Source of the DNA: Paenibacillus tritici
GTDB lineage: Bacteria; Bacillota; Bacilli; Paenibacillales; Paenibacillaceae
Assembly: GCF_013204885.1 (NCBI RefSeq)
Contig: NZ_JABMKX010000009.1
Span: 186,001-250,000 of the forward strand
Reading direction: 5' to 3'
Length of the DNA: 64,000 nt
This document shows, piece after piece, positions 8,141-16,459 of this stretch. The notes beneath the pieces were generated by a model. It searched no databases, was not told the origin of the DNA, and saw nothing but the letters and a program-made list of their open reading frames with translations. Every line of letters begins with the position of its first letter. Position 1 is the stretch's first letter. The translations under genes and the position numbers were made by a program.

Positions 8141-9316
8141 ATGAAAGAGTTAAGATTGCTTCGGCGCATCCTGAAGCGTCCGCGCCGTTACGCGCGTGCG
8201 CGGCGCGGTGCGCCCCCGCTCCGGCGGCTGGCCCCCGCCGCGTGGCTGGCGGCGCCCCTGCTGGCGGCGCTGCTGCTGCCGCTGGCTGTTGTCCCGCAGC
8301 GCGGGGACAGCCAGCCCCAGCCAGCGCCTCCGGCGGCGCTGCCCCAGGCACGGGCCACGGCCGCGCCTGTACCCCAGGCCCCGGCTGCTGCTGAAGCGCC
8401 GCAGCCGGAGGTAACCGTCTATTTGTCGCAGAGCGGACAAATAGAGACCCTGCCGCTGGAGGAATACGTCAGCGGCGTATTGGCGGCAGAGATGCCGGCC
8501 GACTTCGAGCTTGAAGCGCTCAAGGCGCAGGCCGTAGCGGCCCGCACGTTCATTGCACGCCGCCTGCTGGCCGGCGACCACAGCGGGGTGCCCGTTCCCG
8601 AGGCGGATGTGAGCGATACGGTAAGCCATCAGGCTTACATATCGAAGGCTGCGCTGGAACGGGACTGGGCGTCCGCCAAGGGGCGCGCCGGACTGGCCAA
8701 GCTGAAGCGCGCGGTCCTGGAGACGCGCGGGATGATTATGACTTATAAGGGGCAGCCGATTACGGCTTCCTTCTTCGCCTCCAGCGGAGGGTATACAGAG
8801 AACTCCGAGGAGTACTGGAATGCTGCGGTTCCTTACCTGCGCAGTGTGGCCAGCCCCTGGGAGCTGGAGATTACCCCGAACCTGGCGGCCACGTACACCT
8901 TCAGCATTCCCGAGCTGCGCAGCAAGCTGGGCCTCAGAGCCAGAGATCTTCCGGTAGCGGCGAATCTCGCTGCATCAGGCAAGACGCTGCCGGCCTCTAA
9001 CTTATCCTCCGCCGGACTGCCCGCAGAAGTTCTCTCTCTGACTGCAGGGCACCGGGTCAAAAAGATCTCTATTGGAGGAACTGTATTCACGGGGCGTGAA
9101 GTGAGAGAGAAGCTGGGGCTCCGTTCCAGCCAGTTCACATGGAAGCGCAAGGCGGGGAAGGTGCAGATCACCACCTATGGCAACGGCCACGGGGTTGGCA
9201 TGAGCCAGTGGGGGGCGAACGGCATGGCGAAGCAGGGGAAGACAGCGACCCAGATTCTCAAACACTATTACAGCGGAGTCACTTTCGCGGGAATCTCAAC
9301 TCTTTTGAAAAAATAA
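8141..9316 (+). CDS. spoIID: Stage II sporulation protein D (peptidoglycan lytic enzyme)
   Basis: 391 residues from the ATG at 8141, which has GGAAGGAG 8 bases upstream; an upstream in-frame GTG (8117) has no such site. SpoIID cleaves septal glycan strands during engulfment, together with SpoIIM and SpoIIP. There is a basic N-terminus, one membrane segment (about residues 32-48), then a Pro/Ala/Gln-rich linker. The SpoIID domain follows, with EYVSGVLAAEMPADFELEALK holding the expected catalytic Glu and the C-terminal GNGHGVGMSQWGANGMA. The first 100 codons are far richer in G and C than neighbouring genes. It sits just before spoIIQ, as in relatives. Confidence 0.95.
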   Translation: MKELRLLRRILKRPRRYARARRGAPPLRRLAPAAWLAAPLLAALLLPLAVVPQRGDSQPQPAPPAALPQARATAAPVPQAPAAAEAPQPEVTVYLSQSGQIETLPLEEYVSGVLAAEMPADFELEALKAQAVAARTFIARRLLAGDHSGVPVPEADVSDTVSHQAYISKAALERDWASAKGRAGLAKLKRAVLETRGMIMTYKGQPITASFFASSGGYTENSEEYWNAAVPYLRSVASPWELEITPNLAATYTFSIPELRSKLGLRARDLPVAANLAASGKTLPASNLSSAGLPAEVLSLTAGHRVKKISIGGTVFTGREVREKLGLRSSQFTWKRKAGKVQITTYGNGHGVGMSQWGANGMAKQGKTATQILKHYYSGVTFAGISTLLKK

Positions 9317-9328
9317 TCTGCAAGATAC

Positions 9329-9357
9329 GTATAAAAGCGAAGCGCCCGGTAACACTG
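9329..9357 (+). promoter_or_regulatory. Sigma-F-type promoter of spoIIQ
   Basis: GTATA (9329-9333), a 14-base spacer and GGTAACACTG (9348-9357) match the forespore sigma-F consensus GYWTA / GGNRANAHTR as I recall it. spoIIQ is a known sigma-F gene in Bacillus. The predicted transcript start would lie close to the ribosome-binding site, so the leader would be very short. Confidence 0.6.
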
Positions 9358-9377
9358 GTTACTGAGGTGATAACCAT

Positions 9378-10118
9378 ATGAATGAACAAGACAAAATCAA
9401 ATCAAACCATGATGAATCTCTCAAAAACAAGCAGGGAGATTCAGGCGTTAAGCCTTCTTCATGGACCAGACTGTTATCCAAACGGTGGGTATTCCCGGCA
9501 GTCTACACGGCGGCAGCGGCAATTATACTAACCTTGGTGTGGGTCTATCAGGATGCCGGCCAGAAGCCGCTGAATCCGGACACCGCCGCGGTTGTATCAC
9601 AGGAAGGTGCAGCCGGTAACAAAACCGGAGCCCTGACCGGTGATCCGGAAGCCCTGGAAGTCGTAGCTTCAGCTGAGAGTCTGGTATGGCCGGTAGCAAG
9701 CCCAAGTGAAGTCGAAGTGGTGAAACCGTACTACGATGAGAATGGCACGGAAGAGAATCATATTGCGGCGATGGTGCAGTACAATAATACTTTTGTCACC
9801 AATACCGGAATTGATATTGCCCGTGAGGATAACAAGACGTTCGATGTGAAGGCGGCGCTCAGCGGTGAAGTCACAAGAGTGGAAGATGTAGCGGTACTCG
9901 GCAAGGTAATCGAGGTTACCTCACCAGGCGATCTGAAGACGGTCTATCAAAGCCTTGGCGAAACCAAAGTGAAGCAGGGCGATGAAGTGAAGCAGGGTGA
10001 TACGCTGGCAACAGCGGGACGCAATGAGATGGAGAAGGATCTGGGCAACCATGTGCACTTTGAAGTGCATGAGGACGGCAAGATTGTGAATCCTTCGGAT
10101 CTGCTTCCGCAGCGTTAA
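9378..10118 (+). CDS. spoIIQ: Stage II sporulation protein Q, degenerate M23 peptidase
   Basis: 246 residues. SpoIIQ sits in the forespore membrane and zips to SpoIIIAH across the septum during engulfment. Charged N-terminus, one membrane helix at about residues 38-56, a linker, then a LytM/M23-like domain from about residue 120. The HxH motif is kept (His225-Val-His227), and Asp146 of the usual HxGxD is present, but the first zinc ligand is Asn142 instead of His, so peptidase activity is unlikely; loss of a ligand is also known for Bacillus SpoIIQ. The ATG follows GAGGTGA. The sigma-F-like promoter upstream and its own terminator suggest a single-gene unit. Confidence 0.92.
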   Translation: MNEQDKIKSNHDESLKNKQGDSGVKPSSWTRLLSKRWVFPAVYTAAAAIILTLVWVYQDAGQKPLNPDTAAVVSQEGAAGNKTGALTGDPEALEVVASAESLVWPVASPSEVEVVKPYYDENGTEENHIAAMVQYNNTFVTNTGIDIAREDNKTFDVKAALSGEVTRVEDVAVLGKVIEVTSPGDLKTVYQSLGETKVKQGDEVKQGDTLATAGRNEMEKDLGNHVHFEVHEDGKIVNPSDLLPQR

Positions 10119-10130
10119 GCCGAAATTTCC

Positions 10131-10160
10131 GCAGGGGGCGAAAGCCTCCTGTTTTTTTTA
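10131..10160 (+). terminator. Intrinsic terminator of spoIIQ
   Basis: CAGGGGGC and GCCTCCTG pair (one mismatch) around a GAAA tetraloop. Eight T follow. Confidence 0.85.
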
Positions 10161-10283
10161 TTTTCTACCCGAAATGGACAGTCAGGCAGGTTCTATTCAC
10201 ACAATAGGGCTGTTAAATACCCCTGATTAGGTTGTCCGAGAAATTAAATGAGCCTTCCGGAGCTTGTCATGTCCTGAAAGCGC

Positions 10284-10311
10284 GAATATATAGGCCCGCC
10301 CCTCATATAAT
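10284..10311 (+). promoter_or_regulatory. Sigma-E-type promoter of spoIIID
   Basis: GAATATA (10284-10290), a 13-base spacer and CATATAAT (10304-10311) resemble the mother-cell sigma-E consensus (KMATATT / CATACAMT), with one mismatch in each box. spoIIID is a sigma-E gene in Bacillus. Confidence 0.5.
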
Positions 10312-10344
10312 GTACCAAACTATTCACAGTTGGGAGGCGGGAGC

Positions 10345-10632
10345 GTGCACGATTACATCAAGGAACGTACCATTAAAATCGGACGCTGCATCGTGGAAAC
10401 CAGGCACACGGTCCGGACCATTGCCAAGGAATTTGGCGTTTCAAAAAGCACGGTGCATAAAGATTTAACCGAACGGCTGCCGGAAATTAACCCGGATCTG
10501 GCTGATCAGGTGAAGCACATTCTCGAATATCACAAGTCCATCCGTCATCTTCGGGGGGGAGAAGCCACAAAAATTAAATATAAGAAAACAACAGGTAAGA
10601 AGCGTGAGGTTGCCGTAGCCTCCAAGCCATAA
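10345..10632 (+). CDS. spoIIID: Mother-cell transcription regulator SpoIIID
   Basis: 95 residues from GTG 10345, with GGGAGG 8 bases upstream. The N-terminus HDYIKERTIKIGRCIVE matches SpoIIID; an upstream TTG at 10330 would add five residues and lacks a site. The helix-turn-helix is TVRTIAKEFGVSKSTVHKDL (about residues 22-41), followed by the conserved ERLPEINPDLADQV and a basic C-terminal stretch (HKSIRHLRGGEATKIKYKKT) that adds DNA contacts. SpoIIID activates or represses many sigma-E genes between engulfment and sigma-K activity. It lies upstream of mbl, as in Bacillus. Confidence 0.97.
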   Translation: MHDYIKERTIKIGRCIVETRHTVRTIAKEFGVSKSTVHKDLTERLPEINPDLADQVKHILEYHKSIRHLRGGEATKIKYKKTTGKKREVAVASKP

Positions 10633-10761
10633 GATTTTCGGATTTTCGAGTCATAATTCAGCTTTATTCCATTGTGCACACCCCCTAAAGTATGGTATTT
10701 TTAAATTTGGTACTATCTAACTAATCTCAATTTAAAATAACACTTTGGGGGCTCTTTCATT

Positions 10762-11760
10762 ATGCTTAGCAAGGATATCGGAATCGATCTCGGCACAGCC
10801 AATGTGCTGATTCATGTCAAGGGAAGGGGAGTCGTTCTGGATGAACCTTCCGTGGTCACACTTGAAAGTGATACGAAGAGAGTCCTTGCGGTTGGTGAAC
10901 AGGCGCGCCGGATGGTTGGGCGCACACCCGGAAATATAATTACGATCCGTCCGCTCCGGGACGGGGTAATCGCTGATTTTGCCATTACGGAAATGATGCT
11001 CAAGCACTTTATTGACAGCGTCGGCGGCCGGACCTGGTATTCACGGCCCCGTATTTTGATTTGTGCTCCCACCAATATTACTTCAGTAGAACAGAAGTCC
11101 ATCCGTGAGGCTGCGGAGCGCAGCGGGGCCAAAGAAGTATTTATGGAAGCAGAGCCCAAAGCTGCGGCTATCGGCGCAGGGATGGATATTTATCAGCCTA
11201 GCGGAAATATGGTCGTCGATATTGGCGGCGGAACGACGGATGTAGCCGTATTGTCCATGGGCGACGTCGTTACCGCCTCCTCTATCAAAATTGCAGGGGA
11301 CAAGTTCGACGATGCCATTTTAAGATATATTAAACAGAAATATAAACTCCTGATCGGTGAACGTACGGCGGAGGATATCAAAGTGACCATCGGTTCGGTA
11401 CGTCCGGGCGGGATGCAGGCAGAGATGGATATCCGCGGGCGTGATATGGTAAGCGGACTCCCCCAGACACTGACCATTTCATCCGGCGAGGTGAAGGAAG
11501 CGCTATGGGACCCGGTCTCTTCCATCGTGGCGGCGGCCAAGTCGGTGCTGGAGCGGACACCTCCCGAGCTGTCAGCAGACATTATAGACCGCGGAGTCGT
11601 ATTGACCGGCGGCGGCGCCCTGCTTAACGGACTGGACGAGCTGCTCTCCGAGCAACTGCATGTTCCCGTCTGGGTCGCGGAAGACCCGATGCACTGCGTA
11701 GTCAAAGGCACGGGAATTATGCTGGATCATTTGGACAAGGTGGTTAAGAAAAAGTTCTAG
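10762..11760 (+). CDS. mbl: MreB-family actin homologue Mbl
   Basis: 332 residues, the normal length. Bacterial actin that forms membrane-associated filaments guiding lateral wall synthesis in rods. The actin-fold phosphate loops are visible: DIGIDLGTANVLIH near the N-terminus, VVDIGGGTTDVAVLS near residue 155-170, and GVVLTGGGALLNGLDELL near the C-terminus. It resembles Mbl more than MreB or MreBH, because it lies directly after spoIIID and before flhO and has GDKFDDAILRYIKQKYKLLIGERTAEDIK. RBS GGGGG precedes the ATG. The same spoIIID-mbl-flhO-flhP order is found in Bacillus. Confidence 0.95.
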   Translation: MLSKDIGIDLGTANVLIHVKGRGVVLDEPSVVTLESDTKRVLAVGEQARRMVGRTPGNIITIRPLRDGVIADFAITEMMLKHFIDSVGGRTWYSRPRILICAPTNITSVEQKSIREAAERSGAKEVFMEAEPKAAAIGAGMDIYQPSGNMVVDIGGGTTDVAVLSMGDVVTASSIKIAGDKFDDAILRYIKQKYKLLIGERTAEDIKVTIGSVRPGGMQAEMDIRGRDMVSGLPQTLTISSGEVKEALWDPVSSIVAAAKSVLERTPPELSADIIDRGVVLTGGGALLNGLDELLSEQLHVPVWVAEDPMHCVVKGTGIMLDHLDKVVKKKF

Positions 11761-11815
11761 CCTGCCGATAATAAGGGAGAACAGCAGATTCAGATTCACA
11801 GAAGGGACTGACCTC

Positions 11816-12694
11816 ATGCTTAGAGGACTATATACGGCCGCAGCAGGAATGGTAACACAGCAGCGCAGACATGATACAGCGACGCAGAACATTGCCAATT
11901 TGAATACAACGGGGTACAAGCAGGTTGACAGCGTCAGCCATGCCTTTCCCGAGGTGCTGATCTCCGCGATGAGCGGGGGCGTTCCGAAGCCTGTCGGACG
12001 GATCAATACAGGAGTATTTGCCGAGCAGTCCGTGTCTCAATACCTGCAGGGCGACCTCATCGAGAGCGGCAAAAGCACAGACTTCGCGCTGTCTACCGAC
12101 TTACAGGTAGAGGACCCGGATAATCCGGGCACCAATCTTGTGTTTGACGGCTCCGGTAAATATATCAGTCCTGACGGCGAGGTGACTTACCGGCCCCAGG
12201 CGTTCTTTACAGTTCAGGATAATGAAGGCAATAATTTATATACACGTAACGGAAGCTTTACCGTCTCTCCTACAAGGGAAGTGCTCAGTTCCGGGGGATT
12301 CAAGGTTCTGGATAGTAATGGTAATCCGCTGAGATTGACAGGACCTCAGGATAACCTTAAAGTGGACGGGCAGGGCAACGTGATTAACAACAATACAGGA
12401 CTGCCGTCAGGCACCCGGATTGGAATCAGCGTTATTACGAGACCGCAGGAGCTGGTACGTGACGGGAACGGGGTTTTCCATGCCGATGATGCCGAGGCCG
12501 CAGACATCCGCTTCTCCGGAGGAGCCGATAATCTGCAGGTGCGCCAGGGCTATCTGGAGAACTCTAACGTAGATGCCACTCAGGTTACGGTGGATATGAA
12601 CGCGGCTTACCGTGCTTATGAAGCGAATCAGAAGGTAATCCAGTTCTATGACAGCAGCCTGCAGAAGGCTGTGAATGAAGTCGGCAGAGTATAG
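11816..12694 (+). CDS. flhO: Flagellar hook-basal body protein FlhO (FlgF/FlgG family)
   Basis: 292 residues. Distal or proximal rod family protein exported by the flagellar type III system. N-terminal rod signature GLYTAAAGMVTQQRRHDTATQNIANLNTTGYK (family Asn-rich ANxNTxGYK motif), a central variable beta-rich part, and the C-terminal family helix YLENSNVDATQVTVDMNAAYRAYEANQKVIQ. The ATG follows AAGGGA. It is one of two adjacent paralogues, as in Bacillus flhO-flhP. It lies outside the main flagellar cluster, which is 34 kb away. Confidence 0.9.
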   Translation: MLRGLYTAAAGMVTQQRRHDTATQNIANLNTTGYKQVDSVSHAFPEVLISAMSGGVPKPVGRINTGVFAEQSVSQYLQGDLIESGKSTDFALSTDLQVEDPDNPGTNLVFDGSGKYISPDGEVTYRPQAFFTVQDNEGNNLYTRNGSFTVSPTREVLSSGGFKVLDSNGNPLRLTGPQDNLKVDGQGNVINNNTGLPSGTRIGISVITRPQELVRDGNGVFHADDAEAADIRFSGGADNLQVRQGYLENSNVDATQVTVDMNAAYRAYEANQKVIQFYDSSLQKAVNEVGRV

Positions 12695-12773
12695 GCTGGA
12701 CTTAGGCAATATTAATGAAGTATGGATACGGTAAGCCAGTTTCTTCTTATCAAGCTTGTGGGAGGTTAGACCT

Positions 12774-13589
12774 GTGAACAACTCGACAATCGGTGCCGCT
12801 GTCTCTATGTCCAGTCTGCAGCAGCGGCTCGATATTATAGCGGACAACATTGCCAATATGAACACAAACGGCTATAAGAGCAAGGAAGGCTCTTTCGAGG
12901 ATGTGCTCACCCGTGTGCAGCAGCAATCCAAGGATTATGACCAGCCTGGACGCAGTATGCCGCTTGGCTTCAACATCGGCTTCGGCGTGCGTGTGCCTAC
13001 AGTTACAAGCAATTGGGAGGAAGGCACCCTCCAGGAGACAGGGAAACCTACGGATCTGGCGCTTCAGGGCAATGGGTTGTTCGGCGTTCAGGTGAATGGA
13101 GCAACGGCATATACCCGTCAGGGGAATTTCCATTTCACCCCGGATACGGCCAATAAGAACAGAATGATTCTGGTAGACAATACCGGGAACCCGGTGCTGA
13201 ATACCAACGGGAACCCGCTTACCGTAGGAGCTAATGTAAGTGCTGCTATTGATGAGCGCGGCCAGGTATGGACTAAGACGGATGAGAAACAGCCGCCTGT
13301 TCTGGCCGGGTCCCTCATGATTGTGGAGCCGCTCAGTAGGAGTGCCCTGCAAGCCGTGGATGGGAATTTCTATGTACTGGCTGACGGGGTGACCACGCAG
13401 CAGGCATTCAAGGGTGCTGCGGAGCCTTCGACAGTAGGCGTGCGTACAGGCTATCTGGAATCCTCTAATGTGGATCTGAGCCGGGAAATGACGGAGATGA
13501 TGCAGATTCAGCGTACCTATCAGCTTGCTGCCCGGGCGTTGTCCTCCAGTGACCAGATGCTGGGCCTGGCTAATAACATGCGCGCGTGA
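12774..13589 (+). CDS. flhP: Flagellar hook-basal body protein FlhP (FlgG family)
   Basis: 271 residues from GTG 12774, with GGGAGG 8 bases upstream; an in-frame TTG at 12756 lies ahead of that site and is less likely. N-terminal rod motif ADNIANMNTNGYKSKEG, central GNGLFGVQVNGATAYTRQGNFHFTPD typical of FlgG-like proteins, C-terminal YLESSNVDLSREMTEMMQIQRTYQLAARAL. It probably forms the rod together with FlhO. It is followed after 9 bases by a small membrane protein gene and likely shares its transcript. Confidence 0.9.
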   Translation: MNNSTIGAAVSMSSLQQRLDIIADNIANMNTNGYKSKEGSFEDVLTRVQQQSKDYDQPGRSMPLGFNIGFGVRVPTVTSNWEEGTLQETGKPTDLALQGNGLFGVQVNGATAYTRQGNFHFTPDTANKNRMILVDNTGNPVLNTNGNPLTVGANVSAAIDERGQVWTKTDEKQPPVLAGSLMIVEPLSRSALQAVDGNFYVLADGVTTQQAFKGAAEPSTVGVRTGYLESSNVDLSREMTEMMQIQRTYQLAARALSSSDQMLGLANNMRA

Positions 13590-13598
13590 GGTGAAGGA

Positions 13599-13829
13599 AT
13601 GAGTCGTGAGAAGGTTAAGGAAGCAGCAGAAGAGCAACAGAAGCCGGTGAAGCGGAGAAGAATATCGGTCTGGACCGTTATCCAGTGGTTCCTGATTCCG
13701 TTGCTGCTGGTTGCCGCGCTAGGCGGCGGGATGGTCGTGGGTTATGTCATTCTCGGCAAAAAGGAACTCAGCGATGTGCTTCAATGGAGTACCTGGAAAC
13801 ATGTATATGACCTGGTGTTCGCACCCTGA
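13599..13829 (+). CDS. Small membrane protein, EpuA-like (often labelled RNA polymerase subunit beta)
   Basis: 76 residues: a basic, charged N-terminus (about 1-25), one strong membrane helix (about 26-50, VIQWFLIPLLLVAALGGGMVVGYVIL region), then a short tail ending WKHVYDLVFAP. The pattern matches the EpuA family, which databases often annotate as a DNA-directed RNA polymerase beta subunit although it is a small membrane protein. The name is from memory of size, topology and position after flhP; the true role is unknown. RBS GTGAAGG precedes the ATG closely. A terminator follows. Confidence 0.75.
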   Translation: MSREKVKEAAEEQQKPVKRRRISVWTVIQWFLIPLLLVAALGGGMVVGYVILGKKELSDVLQWSTWKHVYDLVFAP

Positions 13830-13843
13830 ATACAGATATCGGA

Positions 13844-13877
13844 GACTCCCTTGTTGTGCAGGGGAGTTTTCTTTTTT
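13844..13877 (+). terminator. Intrinsic terminator after the mbl-flhO-flhP cluster
   Basis: ACTCCC pairs with GGGGAGT across a loop of about 10 bases. A T-rich tail (TTTTCTTTTTT) follows. Confidence 0.75.
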
Positions 13878-13890
13878 ATACTGAAAAATG

Positions 13891-13969
13891 TATAATGATG
13901 GCGTGCCCTAAGAGCGCCAAAAAGGGCCCTCTCCGCCATGCTGCCGCGTGCGGTGGAGAAAGCCCCTTA
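13891..13969 (+). promoter_or_regulatory. Possible promoter -10 box and leader hairpin of fabZ
   Basis: TATAAT is at 13891-13896, but no good -35 box is seen. About 25 bases on, AAGGGC...CTCCGC and GCGGTGGAG...GCCCCTT (13922-13967) form a long interrupted stem. The leader to fabZ would be roughly 220 nt. No known riboswitch was recognised. Confidence 0.4.
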
Positions 13970-14117
13970 TCTCAACCTCCACTGCTGCAGGTCGTGAAGG
14001 ATAATTATAGTTTTTACCGAAGCTGCCCATATTTATGCAGGGCGGTGAAGAAAAAACAAAAGTGCTGTAGGCGGAGGTTAATAGACGCGGTTATATCCGA
14101 AGGGAGCTTTGCTAATC

Positions 14118-14540
14118 ATGCTGAATATCAATCAAATTCAAGAAATAATCCCCCATCGGCCCCCATTTCTGCTGGTGGACAGAATTACTGAAATAGAAAT
14201 GGGCAAACGGGCTGTAGGCATCAAAAATGTAACGGTGAATGAACCGTTCTTCACCGGGCATTTCCCGGGCTATCCGGTCATGCCGGGTGTGCTGATTACA
14301 GAAGCACTGGCACAGGTGGGTGCAGTAGCTATTCTAGGCCTGGAAGCCAACCGGGGCAAAATCGGTTTTCTGGCCGGGCTGGACGGCTTCCGGTTCCGCG
14401 GACAGGTCGTACCCGGCGATACCCTTGTGCTTGAGGTAGAGATTACCCGGCTCAAAGGCAGCATCGGTAAGGGACAAGCCACCGCGAAGGTGGACGGCAA
14501 GATCGTAGCCTCCGGAGAGATTATGTTCGCACTCAGCTAG
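14118..14540 (+). CDS. fabZ: 3-hydroxyacyl-ACP dehydratase FabZ
   Basis: 140 residues from ATG 14118. Dehydrates 3-hydroxyacyl-ACP to enoyl-ACP in fatty acid synthesis. Hot-dog fold with IPHRPPFLLVDRI at the start, catalytic His48 in GHFPGYPVMPG and Glu62 in ITEALAQVGA. AGGGAG lies 11 bases upstream; an in-frame TTG at 14109 is too close to it. Position after flhP matches ywpB/fabZ in Bacillus. A gap of 47 bases separates it from the mutase gene. Confidence 0.96.
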   Translation: MLNINQIQEIIPHRPPFLLVDRITEIEMGKRAVGIKNVTVNEPFFTGHFPGYPVMPGVLITEALAQVGAVAILGLEANRGKIGFLAGLDGFRFRGQVVPGDTLVLEVEITRLKGSIGKGQATAKVDGKIVASGEIMFALS

Positions 14541-14587
14541 TTCCTGTTATAAACTTATACATTATAGATGGAGAAGGAGAGATTTGC

Positions 14588-16306
14588 ATGACTGAATTAA
14601 GCCCGAAGGCCTCAGAGACCCTAACACGTTGGCTTCAGGACCCTTCTGTCGACGAGACCACCAAAGAAGAGCTGAAGGCTCTTACTAATGATCCTAAGGA
14701 ACTGGAAGAGCGATTCTATAGAGACCTTGAGTTCGGTACAGGCGGCTTGCGCGGGGTCATCGGCGCAGGCAGCAACCGGATGAACCGGTATACAGTAGGA
14801 AGAGCGACCCAAGGCTTCGCTGATTATATTCTGGAACAACATGCGGGAGAAGGCAGACCTTCGGTGGTGATCGCCCATGATTCCCGGCGCTTCTCACCGG
14901 AATTCACGCTGGAAGCTGCGCTTGTACTGGCTGGCAACGGAATTGAGACCCATCTGTTCCCTTCCTTGCGTTCCACCCCGCAGCTCTCCTTTGCCGTGCG
15001 CCATCTGCAGGCCTCAGGCGGCATAGTCATCACTGCCAGCCACAATCCGCCCGAATATAACGGGTACAAGGTATACAACGCCCAGGGCGGGCAGCTGGTG
15101 CCTCATGAAGCAGAGCAAGTAATTGCTAATATTCTGGAAGTGGACACCTTTACCGGGGTGAATCGCATGTCCCGGGAGGCTGCTGAGAGCGCTGGCCTGC
15201 TGCACTGGCTCGGGGCGGATGCCGACGAAGCCTTCGCCGATACGGTGGCTGCGGTAAGCGTCAGCCGGGAAGAGATCGCCGCTTCGCTGGGCCGTGGCTT
15301 CTCCATTGTCTATACGCCGCTGCACGGGACAGGCAATCTGCCGGTTCGCCGTGTACTGGAGAAGATCGGGTTCACCCAGGTGCATGTAGTTCCTGAACAG
15401 GAACAGCCGGATTCCGAATTCTCTACAGTCAAATCACCGAATCCGGAAGAGCGTGAAGCCTTCACCTTGGCGATGAAGCTGGGCGAAGAATTGAATGCGG
15501 ATCTGCTGATCGGCACAGACCCTGATGCTGACCGGATGGGCGCTGTCGTTCGTGATAATGAAGGCAAGTTCGTCGTGTTGTCCGGGAATCAGTCTGGCGC
15601 ACTCATGATTCATTACTACCTGAGCCGTCTGCAGGAACAGGGCAAGCTCCCAAGCAACGGAGCTGTGGTCAAAACCATTGTAACCAGCGAGATGGGCGCT
15701 GCCGTAGCCAGCCATTATGGCGCTACCGTGTTCAACACCCTGACCGGATTCAAATACATCGGCGAGAAGATGAACCAGTTCGAGCAGTCCGGCGAATACA
15801 CGTATCTTTTCGGATATGAAGAGAGCTACGGCTATCTGGCCGGCAACTATGCCCGTGATAAGGATGCTGTGCTTGCTGCGATGCTGATCGCCGAAGCGGG
15901 CGCGTATTACAAAGCCCAGGGCAAGACCCTGTATGATGTGCTTCAGGAGCTGTACGGACAGTTTGGCTATTTCCTGGAGAGCCTCGAATCCCGCACGCTG
16001 AAAGGCAAGGATGGAGTGGCGCAGATTCAAGGGATTATGAATGACTGGCGGACCAGCCCGCCGCATGAAATTGCCGGGGCTTCCGTGACACAGGTGCTTG
16101 ACTATTCCCTTGGTCTGGATGGCCTGCCTAAAGAGAATGTGCTGAAATATCTGCTGTCTGACGGCTCCTGGTTCTGCCTGCGTCCTTCCGGCACCGAGCC
16201 GAAGATCAAAGTGTATTTTGCCGTTGTGGGTGAATCACTGGATCATGCCAAGCACAAAGTCGCTGAATTGACGAATCAGGTTATGGCACGGGTAGACGGG
16301 AAATAA
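14588..16306 (+). CDS. pgcA: Phospho-sugar mutase (alpha-phosphoglucomutase, PgcA-like)
   Basis: 572 residues, the length of the four-domain alpha-D-phosphohexomutases of Firmicutes. Interconverts glucose 6-phosphate and glucose 1-phosphate, feeding UDP-glucose and wall polymers. The phosphoserine is Ser151 in TASHNPPEYNGYK. The metal loop DPDADR starts at Asp311, the sugar loop GYEESYGYL lies near residue 415, and the phosphate loop RPSGTEPKIKVYF is near the C-terminus. RBS GGAGAAGGAGAG precedes the ATG. Substrate choice cannot be proved from sequence, but the length and loops favour phosphoglucomutase over phosphomannomutase or GlmM. Confidence 0.92.
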   Translation: MTELSPKASETLTRWLQDPSVDETTKEELKALTNDPKELEERFYRDLEFGTGGLRGVIGAGSNRMNRYTVGRATQGFADYILEQHAGEGRPSVVIAHDSRRFSPEFTLEAALVLAGNGIETHLFPSLRSTPQLSFAVRHLQASGGIVITASHNPPEYNGYKVYNAQGGQLVPHEAEQVIANILEVDTFTGVNRMSREAAESAGLLHWLGADADEAFADTVAAVSVSREEIAASLGRGFSIVYTPLHGTGNLPVRRVLEKIGFTQVHVVPEQEQPDSEFSTVKSPNPEEREAFTLAMKLGEELNADLLIGTDPDADRMGAVVRDNEGKFVVLSGNQSGALMIHYYLSRLQEQGKLPSNGAVVKTIVTSEMGAAVASHYGATVFNTLTGFKYIGEKMNQFEQSGEYTYLFGYEESYGYLAGNYARDKDAVLAAMLIAEAGAYYKAQGKTLYDVLQELYGQFGYFLESLESRTLKGKDGVAQIQGIMNDWRTSPPHEIAGASVTQVLDYSLGLDGLPKENVLKYLLSDGSWFCLRPSGTEPKIKVYFAVVGESLDHAKHKVAELTNQVMARVDGK

Positions 16307-16459
16307 TACAGAATACAGAATATATAACTTACGTGCGGAAACGGAGAATGCTCCAGAGTGGGGGACATCCGTTTCCGCTTCAATTTGACCGCAAGGGAAG
16401 AAGAGCGGTATCTGTCTTGTACGGCAATCAGCTTTAAAGTGAAAGAGGAGGTACTTTTG

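Noticed and set aside
8014..8394. 126-residue frame overlapping the start of spoIID
   Set aside because: It overlaps the GC-rich N-terminal coding of spoIID in another frame and has no good ribosome-binding site.
13856..14191. 111-residue frame before and across the fabZ start
   Set aside because: It has a low-quality start and runs through the leader hairpin into fabZ in the wrong frame; it is better explained as leader RNA.
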